A DNA stretch of 64,000 nucleotides from Tetrastigma voinierianum (GCA_016808115.1 JAEQBH010000650.1:62001-126000), one strand, 5' to 3'; shown: positions 34,931-48,899, counted from the first letter of the stretch. The notes: generated by a model not told the origin, from the sequence alone. Made by a program: numbers and translations.

Positions 34931-37602
34931 ATACAAGACAAACCTACTAACTTACATTTAACATTCAACTAAGACTAAAAATTATGAGTGTCATATATTC
35001 ATGATTTTTATGGTTCCAAAATTCAAATTTAAAAAAGCAATCCAATGTGCTGACTTAATTAAGGACTTTGTAAATTAAGAAACACTAGCAAGATACTTAA
35101 AACCAAGAAATTACACCATCGTATTAGACTTCATCCATGAAACCTCAATATCATAATTTTTTGGTTCATTTCTGCGCTTCAACCTTGCTCAAAGTCTTTC
35201 CTTCTCTATGTTTTGATCCTAGAAACTATAACTCATTTTTTATTTCTCCCATCCCACTCTTCCTCTTTGATAAGAGAATTCTACCATCTTCACATGTTTA
35301 AGCATTTATCATTATAAGAGTAATCCACAGAATTCCTTCCTTCTTTTTCCTTTCGATTCTTGATGACTTTATATCCCCCCTCTCCAACCCCTTTTCCAAA
35401 TTTTCACTGGTCTCTCATTTTCTTCTTCCTTCTTCACCTGAGAACTAAGAGTAAACAGAACCTCTACTCCTTCAATCTTGGTTCTAGCATCTCCTATTCA
35501 CGAAGTTTTCTCTATTTCTAAGACCATTAACTACTGGCCTTCCTCGCTGGGTTATCCCAAGTCAGTTGAATAAGGCACAAAGAGAAAATGATTTTTTTTT
35601 TTTTTTTGCCACTTGCAGACAAAAAACTTGTGCCTAAAATGAGAAATTAGGTCAGAATGAGGCCTGATATAACCATATAAAATGATGTTTTATTTTTATT
35701 ATATCGATTAGTCAATCATCTATGTTGGTTTTCAATTTCTAAACCGTGAACCAAACCGATATTTTGGTCTTTAATTTTCAAACAATCCAAACCTCCATTT
35801 AATCTCAAAAAATCGTATCATTTGGTTTGGTCTTGGGTAATTTTTTACTTATGAACACTAATAGTTTTTCCAAGCAATGTGAGTTGATGATTATCTTCCC
35901 TCGAGTGAAACATTTATGCCAGAATACCCTTATGTAGTGTCAGTTCTTAAAGAAAATAAGATCACAACAATCCCAAAAATGACATACCCACACTAGTATA
36001 AAGAAAACAAATGTCTCATTGCATGTTCTAACATCCAAATGGTAATCAGCCATATGATGTGTCCGGGGACATAGAGAACTCTACAACAATAGGGCCACCA
36101 TGATAGTGTTATATGCACCCCAATTTCATCCAAGAACGAGCTTCAGTAATATCTCCGTAAAACAACCCGCCACATATTATAGGATATTTAGTTTTAGGTC
36201 CAAACTAAGGCATCTCCAAGGGTGAACTATAGAGAAATAATATGCCTTAACCTTACATTACACTCCATAATTGAACCAAAAATTACTTAAGGTTTGAAAC
36301 GATGAGTTTTGGATCTAGTTATGCATGGAATAATCATCATAGTTCGAACGAATGAAGTTTGAGATTTAGTCCAAAGCCTCAAATACGCAAGTATAATTTG
36401 GGACTATGCAACAAAACAAGATAGATGAAGAAGGAAAATATATTCTACTAAAAACAATGCTCATCTAGCTGTTCTACATAACATTCCTCTGAAATGGAAT
36501 AGAAATAGATTCGATGATACATTTTACCAAGAGCTTCGGGCTTGGTCACTGTCAGCTGATGACATTTGCCCGCACACTCAAGTTCAAACTTTATCACTGA
36601 CGCCAAGAGTGTCCCCTTTCTAAATGGCATTCGCCAATAAATATGTTTGTTGTCTAAACTCCAAAGGTTTGAAGATCCTCTCTATAACACCCTAAATATA
36701 CCCTACCATTTTCATGCTATATGATTTTAGGTATGATTTGGAATTTTTTTAATTTAAATATAAACATGGAAATACGAGAACCCATTTGTACACAAGATAT
36801 GGTAAATTTTAATTTGCTAAATTAGACACAAAAGTCATAAGATAAAAAGATGAGCCAATATAAATAACATAACTTGTAGATAAGAGGCAGAGCCATGACC
36901 AAAAATAAAAGGAAAACTAAGTTTAGGTCATTTTTGGTGATCAAACCAAGGCCTTATGAAATGAGACCAACAATACCTAATTTTGATCTTCTTCACTGGG
37001 CATTTTGATAAAAATGCAGAGAGGAAAAGGGCAAAGAAGAGCCACAGTTAATATGTAAGAGGTACAAGAACTGATTTTTTTTTTATGGAACTATTCCAAA
37101 ATAGACCTCATCTCAGTATAAATCCATGTTGATGTTGATTTATGATATATAAGTTTGTCCAATTTGTATTAATAGAATTCAAACTTAACCTCAGATTGTT
37201 GAAAGTTTACAAAGAAAAACTCAGTTTGTATAAGATGAGTATGATCTCATGTGGACTTTGTTTATGTGTTCGAGCCATGTTTGGGTAAGTTATAAATTTG
37301 ACTTAACTTACAAGGATTAAGCTAGGGCCCTGGTTCAACCCTAATTCATCTCTATGTTTGATTTTGGTTGGGTTAGAACCCATTTGAGAGTTGCTTTGGA
37401 GATGCTTTTGGTTTAGTTTGGGATGGTTAGTTGGATTTCTAGAAAAAGGGCTAAAAATAGCCAAATCAAATTTTGGGTCCGACGCAATCCACAGAAGGCC
37501 CCACGTAGCTAAATAAATCCACATCAGACAACATGAAGGGTAGCAACGCCGCAGCATACGAAGGAGAAAAGGGCGCTCGGTCCACGGTGAAGCTACTATT
37601 CA
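34931..37602. other. AT-rich intergenic DNA
   Basis: No feature that I can support. A short minus-strand ORF at 36448-36630 (MPFRKGTLLASVIKFELECA...) with an upstream extension DNKHIYWR has protein-like composition but no family that I recognise. A poly-T run lies at 35588-35606 and another near 37076. Confidence 0.4.
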
Positions 37603-40600
37603 TGCGACAACTTAAATCTCGGGGGTCCATTGACAACCCGTCAACCCGCTGAAAATTTGTGGATGTCGGGTAACCCGACACTACTCCATTGAGTCCCCTT
37701 TTCCCAAGACCCAGGATTTAACGAAAATCGGGCAAAGTCTCCTTTGTACGGGGAGCTCTACCTAAAATACAACTTGTGCAATTTCATGGCAACCTATCCC
37801 AATATTATACAACCTAATTACCGGTCCATATTGAAATAAAAATTAGTCACGAGGGCCCATTTATCCACCATTTATCCATATAAATACAATCTATATCACT
37901 GAATCCACCAAGAGTTATTACATCACTCTTAATACAAAACATTATATTAAAATAAACATGTTCTAATATAATATACAAAACATGGATCAAGGCCACAATC
38001 CGGCCCGCTTCATTATGTTGGCCTCTAAGGATAACTGGGCCCACCCGCACACAATCTTGTACCTAAAAGGTCTCACGATGGGGTGAGCTAACGCCCAGTA
38101 GAGATAAGTCCTATAAGGGCTATTCCCCACCTAAATGCACATGAATGGTCAAACAACCAAGCACACACCAACCTAGGACATGCAATCCTAGCACAAAATC
38201 CTACTTGTCATGAATGAGACGCGACTCATCATGCCCCATGTATCAAGTCCTCATCGACTCCCTCAAACATGCATTTTTCCATGAATGAAAACCATTTTCA
38301 AACAAAGGTATTTATGTTTACCCGTGACAACCCTCCATATAAATAGTGACACACTCGATAATCTATTTGTGGATAACCTCCGATGTATATCAATTGGCAT
38401 ACTCCGACGATTGACATTATATGGACAACCTCCTAGCATATCAATTGGGCATACTCGAGCAATAATATTGCTGGGTCAACCCTCTGAAACAATTCTTCTC
38501 AAGAACCACTCTCATGCACTTCAATTATTGTTCTATGGTGCTCCAATGCATGTGAAATGCAATGAGCCATTTCCATTTCTTAACCCGTGCAACACCATCC
38601 AAACCGTGGATCTTATTGACTGGCCCAAAATACGAGTCCATAACCCATTCACCAAGGATGGTGAATTACAACGACTATGCACTCACACCCACATCATGCG
38701 ATGTCCCCATGCACCAGTGCAATGCAATTGTGCCATTGCACTCTAAGTCATGCCCAATGTATAAAGACCTCTACATGGACACCTTATACCGTACACTACA
38801 CCGTGTACCATGGACACTCATGTCTAATGCACATAAAGTCCATACATTCATTAAACGTTAATATACATGCAGTCATACTAACATTTATCACATTCATGTC
38901 AACACATCAAACTAGCATGCATCAACACTGACCCGACTACTACTTAGGATGTTAATGTCATATCTAACCCCTAGGCTACCTCACATGATAATGCCCAATA
39001 AACTAGCCTACAACATGTCATATGCACAGCCATGTCCACACGAAAACACATCACAAACTCAATATGTTAAAGCACACATATCGACATCCAAGCATGACAC
39101 CTTCCAACCAAGAAATGGTCATTTCAATCAATCACACAAACACATGTTAACACTTCATCAAGTCACTACCTAGGCAAGTAATGACACACCCTTACTCTAG
39201 GCTAATTCATGGAACATCATGCACCTAAGATAGCCTACAACCTCAAGCATGTAATGTCACACAAAGACACAACTCACATCCACACAACCAACAATTAGCA
39301 CACTTGTTATAACAATCAAATTTTTCAAACAAGGATGTGAGCATCAATTTCAGCTGAAAAGCATATGGTCGATTCTAGACTCCAAGAGCTCTATAGAGTG
39401 ACATCACCCTAAACTAACTCCTGGACGAAAGTTATACGTCAAGTTGGAGCCCTCGTATGAATAAAAAGATCACTGGACAAAACCAGTAGCGGGTATACTA
39501 TTTTTCATCATTTTCAGACCAAATATGAGCTCAAATTTTATTAAACTATATATGGATGGATTCTAGACTCAAAGGGCTTTCCATAGTCTAAGAACACCTA
39601 AAATAGTTTCTGGACAAGAGTTATGGTCAAACTGTTGGAGGCTCTCATGACAAACAAGGTAAATTTAAGGTACTACGTGAAACCCACGAAATTGCGTTCC
39701 CGAGGCTCTTTTAAAGCTCCCGTACATGCTAGTTTTCCTACCCAAACTCATCCCGGAAACAACCCTTTCACCCAACAACAAACCCGTCCCAATTGGGACC
39801 ACAAATCGGCCATAAACATGGCAACCTATCCCCGAACTCAGCTCCAAAATCAGCTTCAAAGCTACCCAAAAAAACTGACATCAGCTCAAAACCGTAAAAA
39901 TCACTTTTGTGTCCCAGGAGTTACACAACCAAACAGCCCCTAGGGCTCAACCAAGACTAAAACAGTATCGAAAGGAACATAAAACTGAGCAGGAAGGTTC
40001 CTACCCTTAGAGCGAAGACGAAACTTTTGAGTCCCAAAGACCCAAGACCTAATGAAATTCTTCCCTTGAACTTTCACTCGACCTTCGACGAATGATTCGA
40101 TTTCTGTCCACACGCTGCCCCCGACGAATCCACTTTAAGTCTTGGTCCCACCTGAAACCGAGCCATTTATCACAGAATCTTAGGAGAAGGTAGAGCCTCA
40201 CTCAGCTTTTCTCCCAAACCCGAAATCTTCGGTGAAACGTATGTCGGTTTATCTACGCTGTAGCTCCTCGCCGAAAGTGTATTGAACTTTAAATCCGTCC
40301 GACGGATTCGAATTAATCTCTGATTCCGTAGAGATCGGGAGAGAGACAAGAAATTTTCTCCCTCCCACGCCTACTTAACAGAATTGCCCAAAATGGGGAG
40401 AAAAAATCTGATTTTCTTTCTTTCCTTTTTCTTAATTTAGGCCAAGCCTGGACCCACTTTGCGCCACGCATCCACCACTGTCCGGGGTTCGTTTATCCCG
40501 AAAAATTTATTTTCGTCCCGCTTTAATTTATTTTGAATGAACTTAACTCAAGTCATTTCCTAACTCTCGATATTTTTAAGAAATTCTCGTTCCTGGGGTT

Positions 40601-40810
40601 ACTAGATATCTAACTTCAAATCACAACATCTACAACCTAGAATTCAAAATAAACTTTCTCGAGTTATTCGTTGTGGAGACTTAGACTGAACTGCTATGAG
40701 TCCCCGCTTCAGCCATCCAAGTTCAATTTTCAGGCTTCCCCCAAGCCATTTTTAGCAATTTATTTGAACTTTATACTTTTAGAAAATTTAAATTCTTTCC
40801 AGGTTTTACA
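37603..40810 (-). repeat. 3' LTR of a minus-strand Ty3/gypsy element (about 3.2 kb)
   Basis: The copy at 42859-45715 runs in the same orientation: gggtccattgacaa at 37622 against ggggtccattgaca at 42876; ttattacatcactcttaata at 37915 and 43134; accaagaaatggtc against accaagaaacgtcg. It ends with the reverse complement of TGTAAAACCTGG at 40810, directly followed by a purine tract on the minus strand. Units like acaaccctccatataaat (38326) are the reverse of the tcggagggttgtcc repeats of the 8876 element, showing related LTRs. Confidence 0.8.
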
Positions 40811-40826
40811 TTCTTCCCTTAAAAGA
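40811..40826 (-). other. Polypurine tract (minus strand)
   Basis: Read on the minus strand, aattcttttaagggaagaa immediately precedes TGTAAAACC. It is the expected primer for plus-strand synthesis next to the 3' LTR, and fixes the LTR border at 40810. Confidence 0.7.
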
Positions 40827-40999
40827 ATTTTCGTCTCCGAATTCACGCACACATGCCTAGATCACAATGCATATGCGATGTCATCTTATTACCAAAATGA
40901 CTACGAACCGTACTCTCCATCCAAATTATATTAATCCAAGAAGCATTGTGTCCTCGTGATCCCCAAGTTTCACTCTAATTTTTGGTGTTGCTACAACAG

Positions 41000-42300
41000 C
41001 TTAATTAGTCTCATAGTTCATGCTGTGTATCCCGCCATTATCTCAACATGCATAGTCTCTCGAAGGTCCCTTTCTACATTAAAGATGTCACCCAACCCAA
41101 CACTCTTAGGCCGATAGGTAATCGAGCATGGAAATTGTGGAATACTTTGCACACCCTAATAAATCTACAAAACAACCTAAGACATCCATCAACCCTCTCG
41201 AGTATCTCAAGGGCCCGATATACCAAATACGTTTCTCTCCTTGCTCACGAACCTACTCACTCCCCTCTTAGGTATCACCTTCAAGAAGACGTGATCACCC
41301 GTCTTGAACTCTTCTACTGGCTCTAAGCCGTGAGAAGACACCTCCCTATTGAAGTCCACTATCTCCAAGGTAAGCTTAACCACTCCCCCACTGCTGGTGG
41401 ATCTTCTCCCATCTAAGTCCGACAAACATATCCTATAATGATCTCAAGACAAGGCATCATATAGTGTTATCCACCATCCATAACAATCAAGCATATATGG
41501 CAAGAACCCCACCAACATATTAATTTCCCTTTTTACCACTATCCTGTAATTCAAGACGAATACTCGCAAAGATCTCCTCTAACATCAGTATACCCTCCTC
41601 CAATCGGGATCATCTGCTCCTCACGGTTAAACGCAGCGTCATCGCCAACCATTTCCATGGCTCTCCTCGAATCTTCCACACCAGCTCAAACCCCGGGATC
41701 CCGACCGAAGTACTTATGGAGATCGCCACTCCATGCAACCAGGCACAACTTCACCACCGCAGCAGCGTCATCCGACAACCGCAAAAATGTGCCGACTCTA
41801 GTGCGCCCACTATCACCACACCGCATCATGCTTCCGCTGGCAACCGGGCAAGCGAGTCACAAAATCCACTGCGATATGCTCCCACTTCCACTCGCGCTAC
41901 CTCCAATGACCGAGTAACTCACCGCCTCTCGAGCATCTGTGCCTAATATAAAGCTGACACGTGAGACATCGTTAAAACGTAATCCTAACGTAGTTCTTCA
42001 TCCCGTCAGTATTATTAGCTACCAAGATCATGATACACTCGCCACCGATGCACGCAAAATGAGAACAATGGAATTCTCGAAGGATCTCTCTCTCGCTTTA
42101 AGTAACTAGGAACCATGATCTGGCTCTATACCAAAGATCACAGCATCCTTGAGGTAACTCATAGATCATCCGAAAAAACATCCCCTTACTCTCAATTACC
42201 CAAGGTATTCAAGTCTTGCCTCGCCTGTCTTCCCTGCAAGGCTTAAGCAACCAACCCATCAATCTTTTGTAACATCCAGAGTTGTGCACGGTCTGCGGTA
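41000..42300 (-). pseudogene. Integrase and C-terminal pol remnant of the minus-strand gypsy element
   Basis: Reading downward on the minus strand with many shifts: ILREFHCSHFACIGG (about 42075), GMKNYVRITF then RCLTCQ (about 41975), REWKWEHIAVDFVTRLPG (about 41890, carrying the first catalytic Asp), SRHIFAVV, then a blurred region matching SDRDPRF, and FEESHGN near 41680. The C-terminal part, in one open frame at 41425-41207, reads EFKTGDHVFLKVIPKRGVSR. These are the same domains as in the 8876 element's integrase. Gag, protease and RT are absent: only about 560 bases separate the last readable pol sequence from the primer site. The element is therefore internally deleted. Confidence 0.75.
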
Positions 42301-42840
42301 AAGCATCATGCTTATTCCCTTCGAAACATCATATAAACAACTATCTTGTACAGCGGTATTCTCCCCAGAACTCACTAATTAATGACGACCCAGAAACATC
42401 GTCCACCCCACCCGAGGATATCATCTAATCCCGACATCTTCATGACCCTAGGTCAACAAAGGAGAGAACCATGTGGATCTCACTCTACCATCTCAACCCA
42501 GCCTTACCTAACCTCGCCTAGTTCCTAGGGAGAACTTTCACTTTACTAAGCCTAAACTTAATACTATCCACTAATATCATGTAACACACCAAACACATAC
42601 ATGAAAACAATACAACGTATGCAATGGTCCATCCAACTAGAACTCCAGTATCATCACCTAGACCTTAATACTAAAGTCAGAATCGCCTGCATTAGACAAT
42701 CGGAAAGACTAGAATAATCACACCCCAAGCCCACTGTTACTGCCGTGGCTACTGCACTAAACACCGAGCTACACGATACCTTAGCCCACTTAACATGCCC
42801 TAGAGCTATGCCTACCGCCTTGGGGTATTCAGATAACAAG
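42300..42840 (-). mobile_element. Residual internal DNA of the deleted gypsy element
   Basis: Here the minus strand should carry leader, gag, protease and RT, but only about 540 bases remain, with no readable domain. A deletion of several kilobases is inferred by comparison with the complete internal region at 11772-16525. Confidence 0.5.
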
Positions 42841-42841
42841 C

Positions 42842-42857
42842 TCCGACATACCAAGCC
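42842..42857 (-). other. Degenerate initiator tRNA-Met primer site
   Basis: On the minus strand ggcttggtatgtcggagctt follows the LTR end ggtgtcat. This is the usual ggcttggtatcagagctt with a small substitution. It fixes the direction of the element and the inner border of its 5' LTR. Confidence 0.6.
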
Positions 42858-42858
42858 A

Positions 42859-45715
42859 TGACACCCTAAACTTTGGGGTCCATTGACACTCTAAATTTGC
42901 ATGCTTCTGCAACCCACACTACTCCACAAGTCCCTTTCCCCAAAGACACAAGATTTAATCTAAAAACCTAAGGCAGTCCCTTGTACCAAGAGTCCCACCA
43001 AACAACTTATGCAATTTCACAACATGTCCCAACATATTATACAACGACCACCGGGTCCACATACGAGCAAAATGGCCACAAGGCCCATTTATCCATATAT
43101 AATAACAATCTATATCACCGGGCTAACCAAGAGTTATTACATCACTCTTAATACAAAATGATGAGATAAAATAAACACAAATGAATATAATATACAAAAA
43201 CATAGATCAAGGTCACAATCCCACCGCTTCATAATGCGGTCGCTCTATGAGCCACGTTTTCGCCCCGCTTCACAATACACCTGCTCCTGAAAGGTGATCC
43301 CAATGATGAAGTGAGCTAACACCCAATAGAGATAAGTCTTACAAAGGCTGTCTCACCTAATGCAATATAAATGTCAAACAAACTAAGCACACACCAACCT
43401 AGGAGATACATCCAGGCATTAGACCATTGTTCATGAATGAGGTTTACCTAACATGTTCATGTATCAAGTCCTCACCGAATTCTCCAAACATAATTTTCCA
43501 AGACGAAACCATTTCTAAATAAAGGTATTTAGGTTACCTATGGACAAACCCTCCAATATAAATAGTGGACACCTAACAATCTATTTTATACAACCCTCCA
43601 TAATATCAATTGGGGCAACCCCACATTTATATATATGGACAACCCTCGATGTATATCATCACATCCGATAAATAATATTGTCGGTCAACCCTCCAAAAAT
43701 TCTCTCAAGAAACCACCTCATGCACTTCCATCCACAATGAAAGGTGCCCTTAATGACGTGGAAACACAATGGAGTTAGTCCCATTTCCCAACTCGCGCAA
43801 CACCATGCAAAACCGTGGATCTCCAGCTGGACTTTACGGATATGAATGATTGAACGACATGTACTCACACTCCACACCATGCTTGTCCTTTCAGGCATCG
43901 CTGGCAATGCAATTGTGCCATTGCACTCTAAGTCGCGTTAATGTATAAAGACCGCGATGATTAATCCATACCCGCATACTCCCACAAAGCAAATCATGAC
44001 ACTCAAGTCTAATGCACACAAAAGTCTCTATTTTACATTCATTAAACGTTAATATACATGCGCAACATACTAATATTTAATATCACATTCATGTCAAACA
44101 TCAAAACATAGATGTAATTTCAATATCTCTGATCCATTATTTGTGATATGAATACTATGATTTAAATCCCTAGGTTACATCATGTGGTGCATAAATGCCC
44201 AATAACCAGCCTACAACATATAAATATCCATGTCCACACTAAAACACATCATGAAACCCAATATGTTAAAGCACACATATCGGGACATCCAAGACGACAC
44301 CCTAACCAAGAAACGTCGCTTGAACCAATCGCCACATGTCATTATGCCATTATTTCATCACAAGTCACTACCCAAAGTGGCAATGTCACACCTCATTTCT
44401 CCTAGGATAATTCATGGCATATCATGTGGACCTAAGATAGTCTACAACCCCACAAGGCGGTTTGGTCACTCAATCGCCGCCGTGCCTCCCGCACACTCGC
44501 CATCCACATAACTAATAATGAAGTACACTCGTTTGTACCAATCAATTTTTCAACAAGGATGTGAGAACCACTCATCGAAACGCATATCGATTTCTAGACT
44601 CAAATATTCTTCCATAGTTCAAGAACACCTCAAATGAACCTCGGACAAGAAAGCCGGTGGTCGTCCAAGTCGAGGCTCCTCTGTGATAACTGGGGGTTGA
44701 TTCATTTGACTGGAACCAAGAGGTGCCCACCGGCCTTTCGTCATTTTCGGACCAAACATGAGCCTCAAATTCTTATCAAACTATCTATGGATTATCCTGG
44801 ATTCATATGCGGCTTCACAGAGTCCAAGAACACCCAAAACAAAGAGCCTTGACGAAAGTTATGGTCATTCAAAGTTGGAGGTCTTCTGACAAATTGAAGG
44901 CAAATTAGAGTGAAACAGATGAACCCATGAAACAGATTCCCAAGTCTTTAAAGCTTCCATACATGCTTATTTTTCCTACTCAAACTTATCCCGAAATAAC
45001 TCTTCAATCGACAACAACCTATCCCAATTGGGGACTAAAACTCCACGGCAACCCGGTACAAAACTCATCCCGAACTCCAGCCCAAAATTAGCTTCCAAGT
45101 TACCCAAAAAACTAGGACATCATACCAAACCAGGAAATCGGGGCTTTTGTGTCCCGGAACACAACTAAACAGCCCCTTGGCCCACCAAGACCAAAACAAG
45201 ATTTAGATGAAATGATAAATCCCGGTAGGAAGGTTCCCCACCTTCAGAGCGAAGACGAACTTTTCGAGTCCCAAGACCCAAGACTCACAACCTCCCAACT
45301 CCTTCGCCTCAATATCCCACGTACTCCTGACTTCATGTCCACGTCTCGACTAGCAATTCCACTCAGCTCCGAGCCTCGATTGTAAACCCAGCTGCTTCAT
45401 TCGCTGCAGAATCTACAAAGAAGGTAGCTTCACTAGTCTTCTTCCTCCACAAATTCCAAATCCTGACAGAAACTGTATGTCGTTTTACACCCAACACAGT
45501 CATCATCATAGTGCAATAGATAAACTTTAAATCTGACTGATCACCTCGACTTTCACCCATTCCTCCATCAAGAGAAGTGAACACCTTTCTCCCTTCACTC
45601 TCACTACCACTGTATCAACAAAAAATGGGGAAAATCTGATTTTCTTTCTTCCTTTTAAAGCTGTGAGTTAATGGGCCTGACTTATCACGCCGGCCCACGA
45701 CTGGGTCCCAAGTGA
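42859..45715 (-). repeat. 5' LTR of the minus-strand gypsy element, truncated
   Basis: Colinear with 37603-40440 (see shared blocks there; also ccaaaatggggagaaaaaat at 40388 against caaaaaatggggaaaatctg at 45616). The outer ~300 bases present in the 3' LTR (40490-40810) are missing, and sequence related to the 8876 LTR family begins at about 45740. The 5' end of the element has been lost or replaced. Confidence 0.75.
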
Positions 45716-45739
45716 AGGTTTCTGTACTCTTGAGTGTCT

Positions 45740-47612
45740 AATTTCTAAAATGCAGTCACTTTAGTTAAAATTCTAGATCTCTGATGATGAAATGGACTTC
45801 ACCATCGAATCACCTCACAATCCAGCTACCACGCCGACTCGTCAATCCAAGAAAGTTCACTTCACGTTTTTCTCAGGCAAATTCAGATAGGTGACACTTG
45901 AACATCGAGTTGTCAAGAGGTGCATGTGTCACAAAAAGAATTTAGTCGAAACATGAGCTTCCTAGCTGGGTCATGGAGGCATGATTACACATACAGATAC
46001 GTCATTTGATTAAAATCCAAACATGGATAAAGGATATGAATTCGTCAAACTAATGATGGCTTCGATGTGCAAGTGAGAGGACCGTAGAATTCTTAATTTC
46101 TTCTCCCAGTTCCGCTGATGGTACCATGTATAGAAAGAAGAGAGAGAAAAGAAGGATCAGAGAGAGAGGTCCAATCTTCTCTCTGGAATTTTTCATCACT
46201 GACTCACTTAATCCAAGGAGCCAAGAAGTGCTGTCCCTCACGTTAAGGCGATGAACATCAATTTTCGTGAGTTCTCGATAACTCCTTATAGTGTTTTCCA
46301 CATGATTGTTTCCTGCCATATCTGTTAACATTTGATGAAAATGGTCACAGAGGTCGCTTTAATTAGTCCCCAAAATTGATCGCATGTCGGGAAATTTTCT
46401 GATCTGCTTTGACGCCCCGATCGATCTCTTGACCGAAAAATGGTCCTTCAAGCTTGGCATACAAAATGACATTGTGTTTAGTGGTCATGAGGCTTAAATG
46501 GCCAATGATCTCGCCACATAGAACCGATGTCACTGAGGGGTTGTCCAAGGACAGCTCCACGCACTACATCTTAAAATGTTAAAATAAATACCAGCTGCCT
46601 GACCAAATTGTCCATTTGTTGTCTAAAAGATACTGTTTAAAACTTAATTTGTCTGAGTTGTAAAAGAAATGAATTGTTAAATACGAACTTAATGTTAACA
46701 TAGTAATGTTCACTATATGAAATATAATTATGTGTTTATTACCCATTGATTAATTGATGTTATTGCTATGAAATAAATTAACATGTGGTTAGTATGAATC
46801 TTTCAATACATGCATGATTTGATATATTGGTACAGCATAAAATGGCATAATGCATTCTCATACAACCTGGAAAGAACTTAACAATAGGTGTGGAGTGCAT
46901 GACATGAAAGCAAAAAGAAAAACTGTTATATGTCTCTCAAAGAAGATTTCAAGAGCTGCCTTGTAGAGCTCATTCAACAGCCACGCCAGAGAGAGTATTC
47001 ATGACTATTTTCTGCAATTCACCTAATAAATTCAACTGAGAGGTTTCATCTAATAAATTTTAATTAAAACTCTGTGAGCGTTTCTTAGAACAAAACTCTT
47101 TTGGTTTGAAATAGATCGTTTTCACACTTGTCTTAGGTATGAGAGCAAAGAGGTCGATAGAAGTGGGAAACATCACATTCACTCATTCTCATATATTTTA
47201 TGTGGAACATATATGTTTTCTGCCAATGTGTTTCCATCGCCATTACATGCAATTTATGAAAGGAGTAACCCATGTAGATTATCACTATCAGCATTACTCG
47301 CCTGGTCGTAATATCCCCTTTCTGTCACAAGGAGGGTTCGGGAAGACGGCGTCATTAGAGGCTTAAGCTTTTGAGAAGAAAGTCGACATGTACTTAATAT
47401 ATATATATTTTAGAAACACGGAACAGAATTTTAATTTTAATATATAACAATATGAGTAAATAGAACAAATCCCTCAGATCATTATACGACGTTTTGGTGA
47501 GTATGATATGTCAATGTGGTCATTACATCGCGTGGCGGGTCTCATGATATGAGACACAAAGTTTCAGAAGGTTCATTTATCAACTAGACCCCTTGATTTA
47601 GAGCGTCATGTA
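45740..47612 (+). repeat. Worn LTR related to the 8876/16526 LTR family
   Basis: It has ctagatctctgatgatgaaa then tggacttcacc at 45774-45804, against ctagatcttagatgatgaca then tggacttcacc at 16609. Further blocks keep the same order: gcataaaatggcataatgcattctcata (46836) with gtgtggagtgcatgacatga (46888), and gcattactcgcctggtcgta (47290) where the family has gccattactcacctcgtcgt. It appears to end near gagcgtcatg at about 47610. It is plus-oriented, and its start abuts the truncated minus-strand LTR. Confidence 0.6.
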
Positions 47613-48899
47613 CCAGCACACCAAAATTTATGTGGTTATGTTTGTTCTGGCTTCCGCCGGCCTGAGATCCGTCTATTCGATTAATATATCCATATGTATG
47701 AAAGGACCCATTCGTCTGTAATGTAAAGGAAAATTATACCAGACCTCGTCGCCGACGGAGCGAAGTTCATAGCAAACCAGACGCCTTATGATAAGATAGC
47801 AAGTCTCGAACACATAATTTGCAGGAATACCTAAGACCATATATCAATGATATATTTTGCCACGTGGTAAAAATATTCTGGATTAGTGCTCCACATCTCT
47901 AGTAATACAATTGACTTTAATACAAAAAATATCTCTAATCACGTTTTGCATCCTGCTACTAAGCAAGACATCCGTTATGGGCGCACACATTCATCCGCGC
48001 TTTGGGCACTCATAGTGCTATCACATCCAATGTAAGGTACACCGCTCGATCAATGACCACACCTCCTGTTGCTGGCTTCAAGACCCTTCGGGCATCGTAT
48101 GAACCCGTACTTATTGTGTCAGGTCCACTGGCTTTTGTCATCGTCTATGAATAAACGATTATATGATAAGAACCCTAATGACGACAAGAGTAAAGAAAAT
48201 GTATATCGCTTCGATTTGTAGTACCTATGGCTGCTTCTATACAACACAGCTCAGAAATTGAGGTACACCAATATAAGCATAAGCCCGTGAACCCCACGCA
48301 GATCCGAATATACGCAATCTACTGATACGCACTGGAAGTTTATTATATGAATTCATGATGAACCTGATATCCGTTATTGTTACGTCATCAAAAGAATAGA
48401 AACATGTATATACCATATAGTTATATGTTCATCAAGCTACGTTAAGATCTGGCTTTAACCAGATAGTATAATATAGCACGTCCGCGATCTTTCTCAGCAC
48501 ATCACGGCTAATAACACTATTGTGGAATTATATCTAGGTTTTGGCGCTCGATTATGTAAATGTAAAATGCACGCTTTGTATATGTATATGTAAATGGGAC
48601 TGTGGGGATCAGAGCAAGATGATACTATGAACATCATCATTACAGAATGATCTTTGTATATGATATTGTGATTCAGTTATAAGACTTGGAGCCACCAATG
48701 TCTGAAAAAGAAAGTAAAGAGTCCCAGTATAGTCTCGCACCCCCTTTGTCCGCCTAGCTGGGGGAATCGGAGCGTGACACTCTCCACCCTAATCATGTTT
48801 ACCAACTAAAAAAGGCTCTTAGATCAAAACAAGCCCAAGAGTTTAGGACTGAGAGATCCCAATAAATACCTCCCTCAAAAGTTATGTTCGCGAGGAGTA
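47613..48899. other. Unassigned degenerate DNA, possibly LTR or internal retrotransposon remnants
   Basis: No ORF that I recognise. The segment near 48573 (ctttgtatatgtatatgtaa) and the end gagcgtgacac at 48770-48780 resemble the last part of the 8876-type LTR, so this may be a second worn LTR piece. CpG content is higher than in the surrounding AT-rich DNA. Confidence 0.3.

Noticed and set aside
41657..41946. Plus-strand ORFs of 76-86 codons
   Set aside because: They overlap recognisable integrase sequence on the minus strand (EWKWEH, DFVTRLP).
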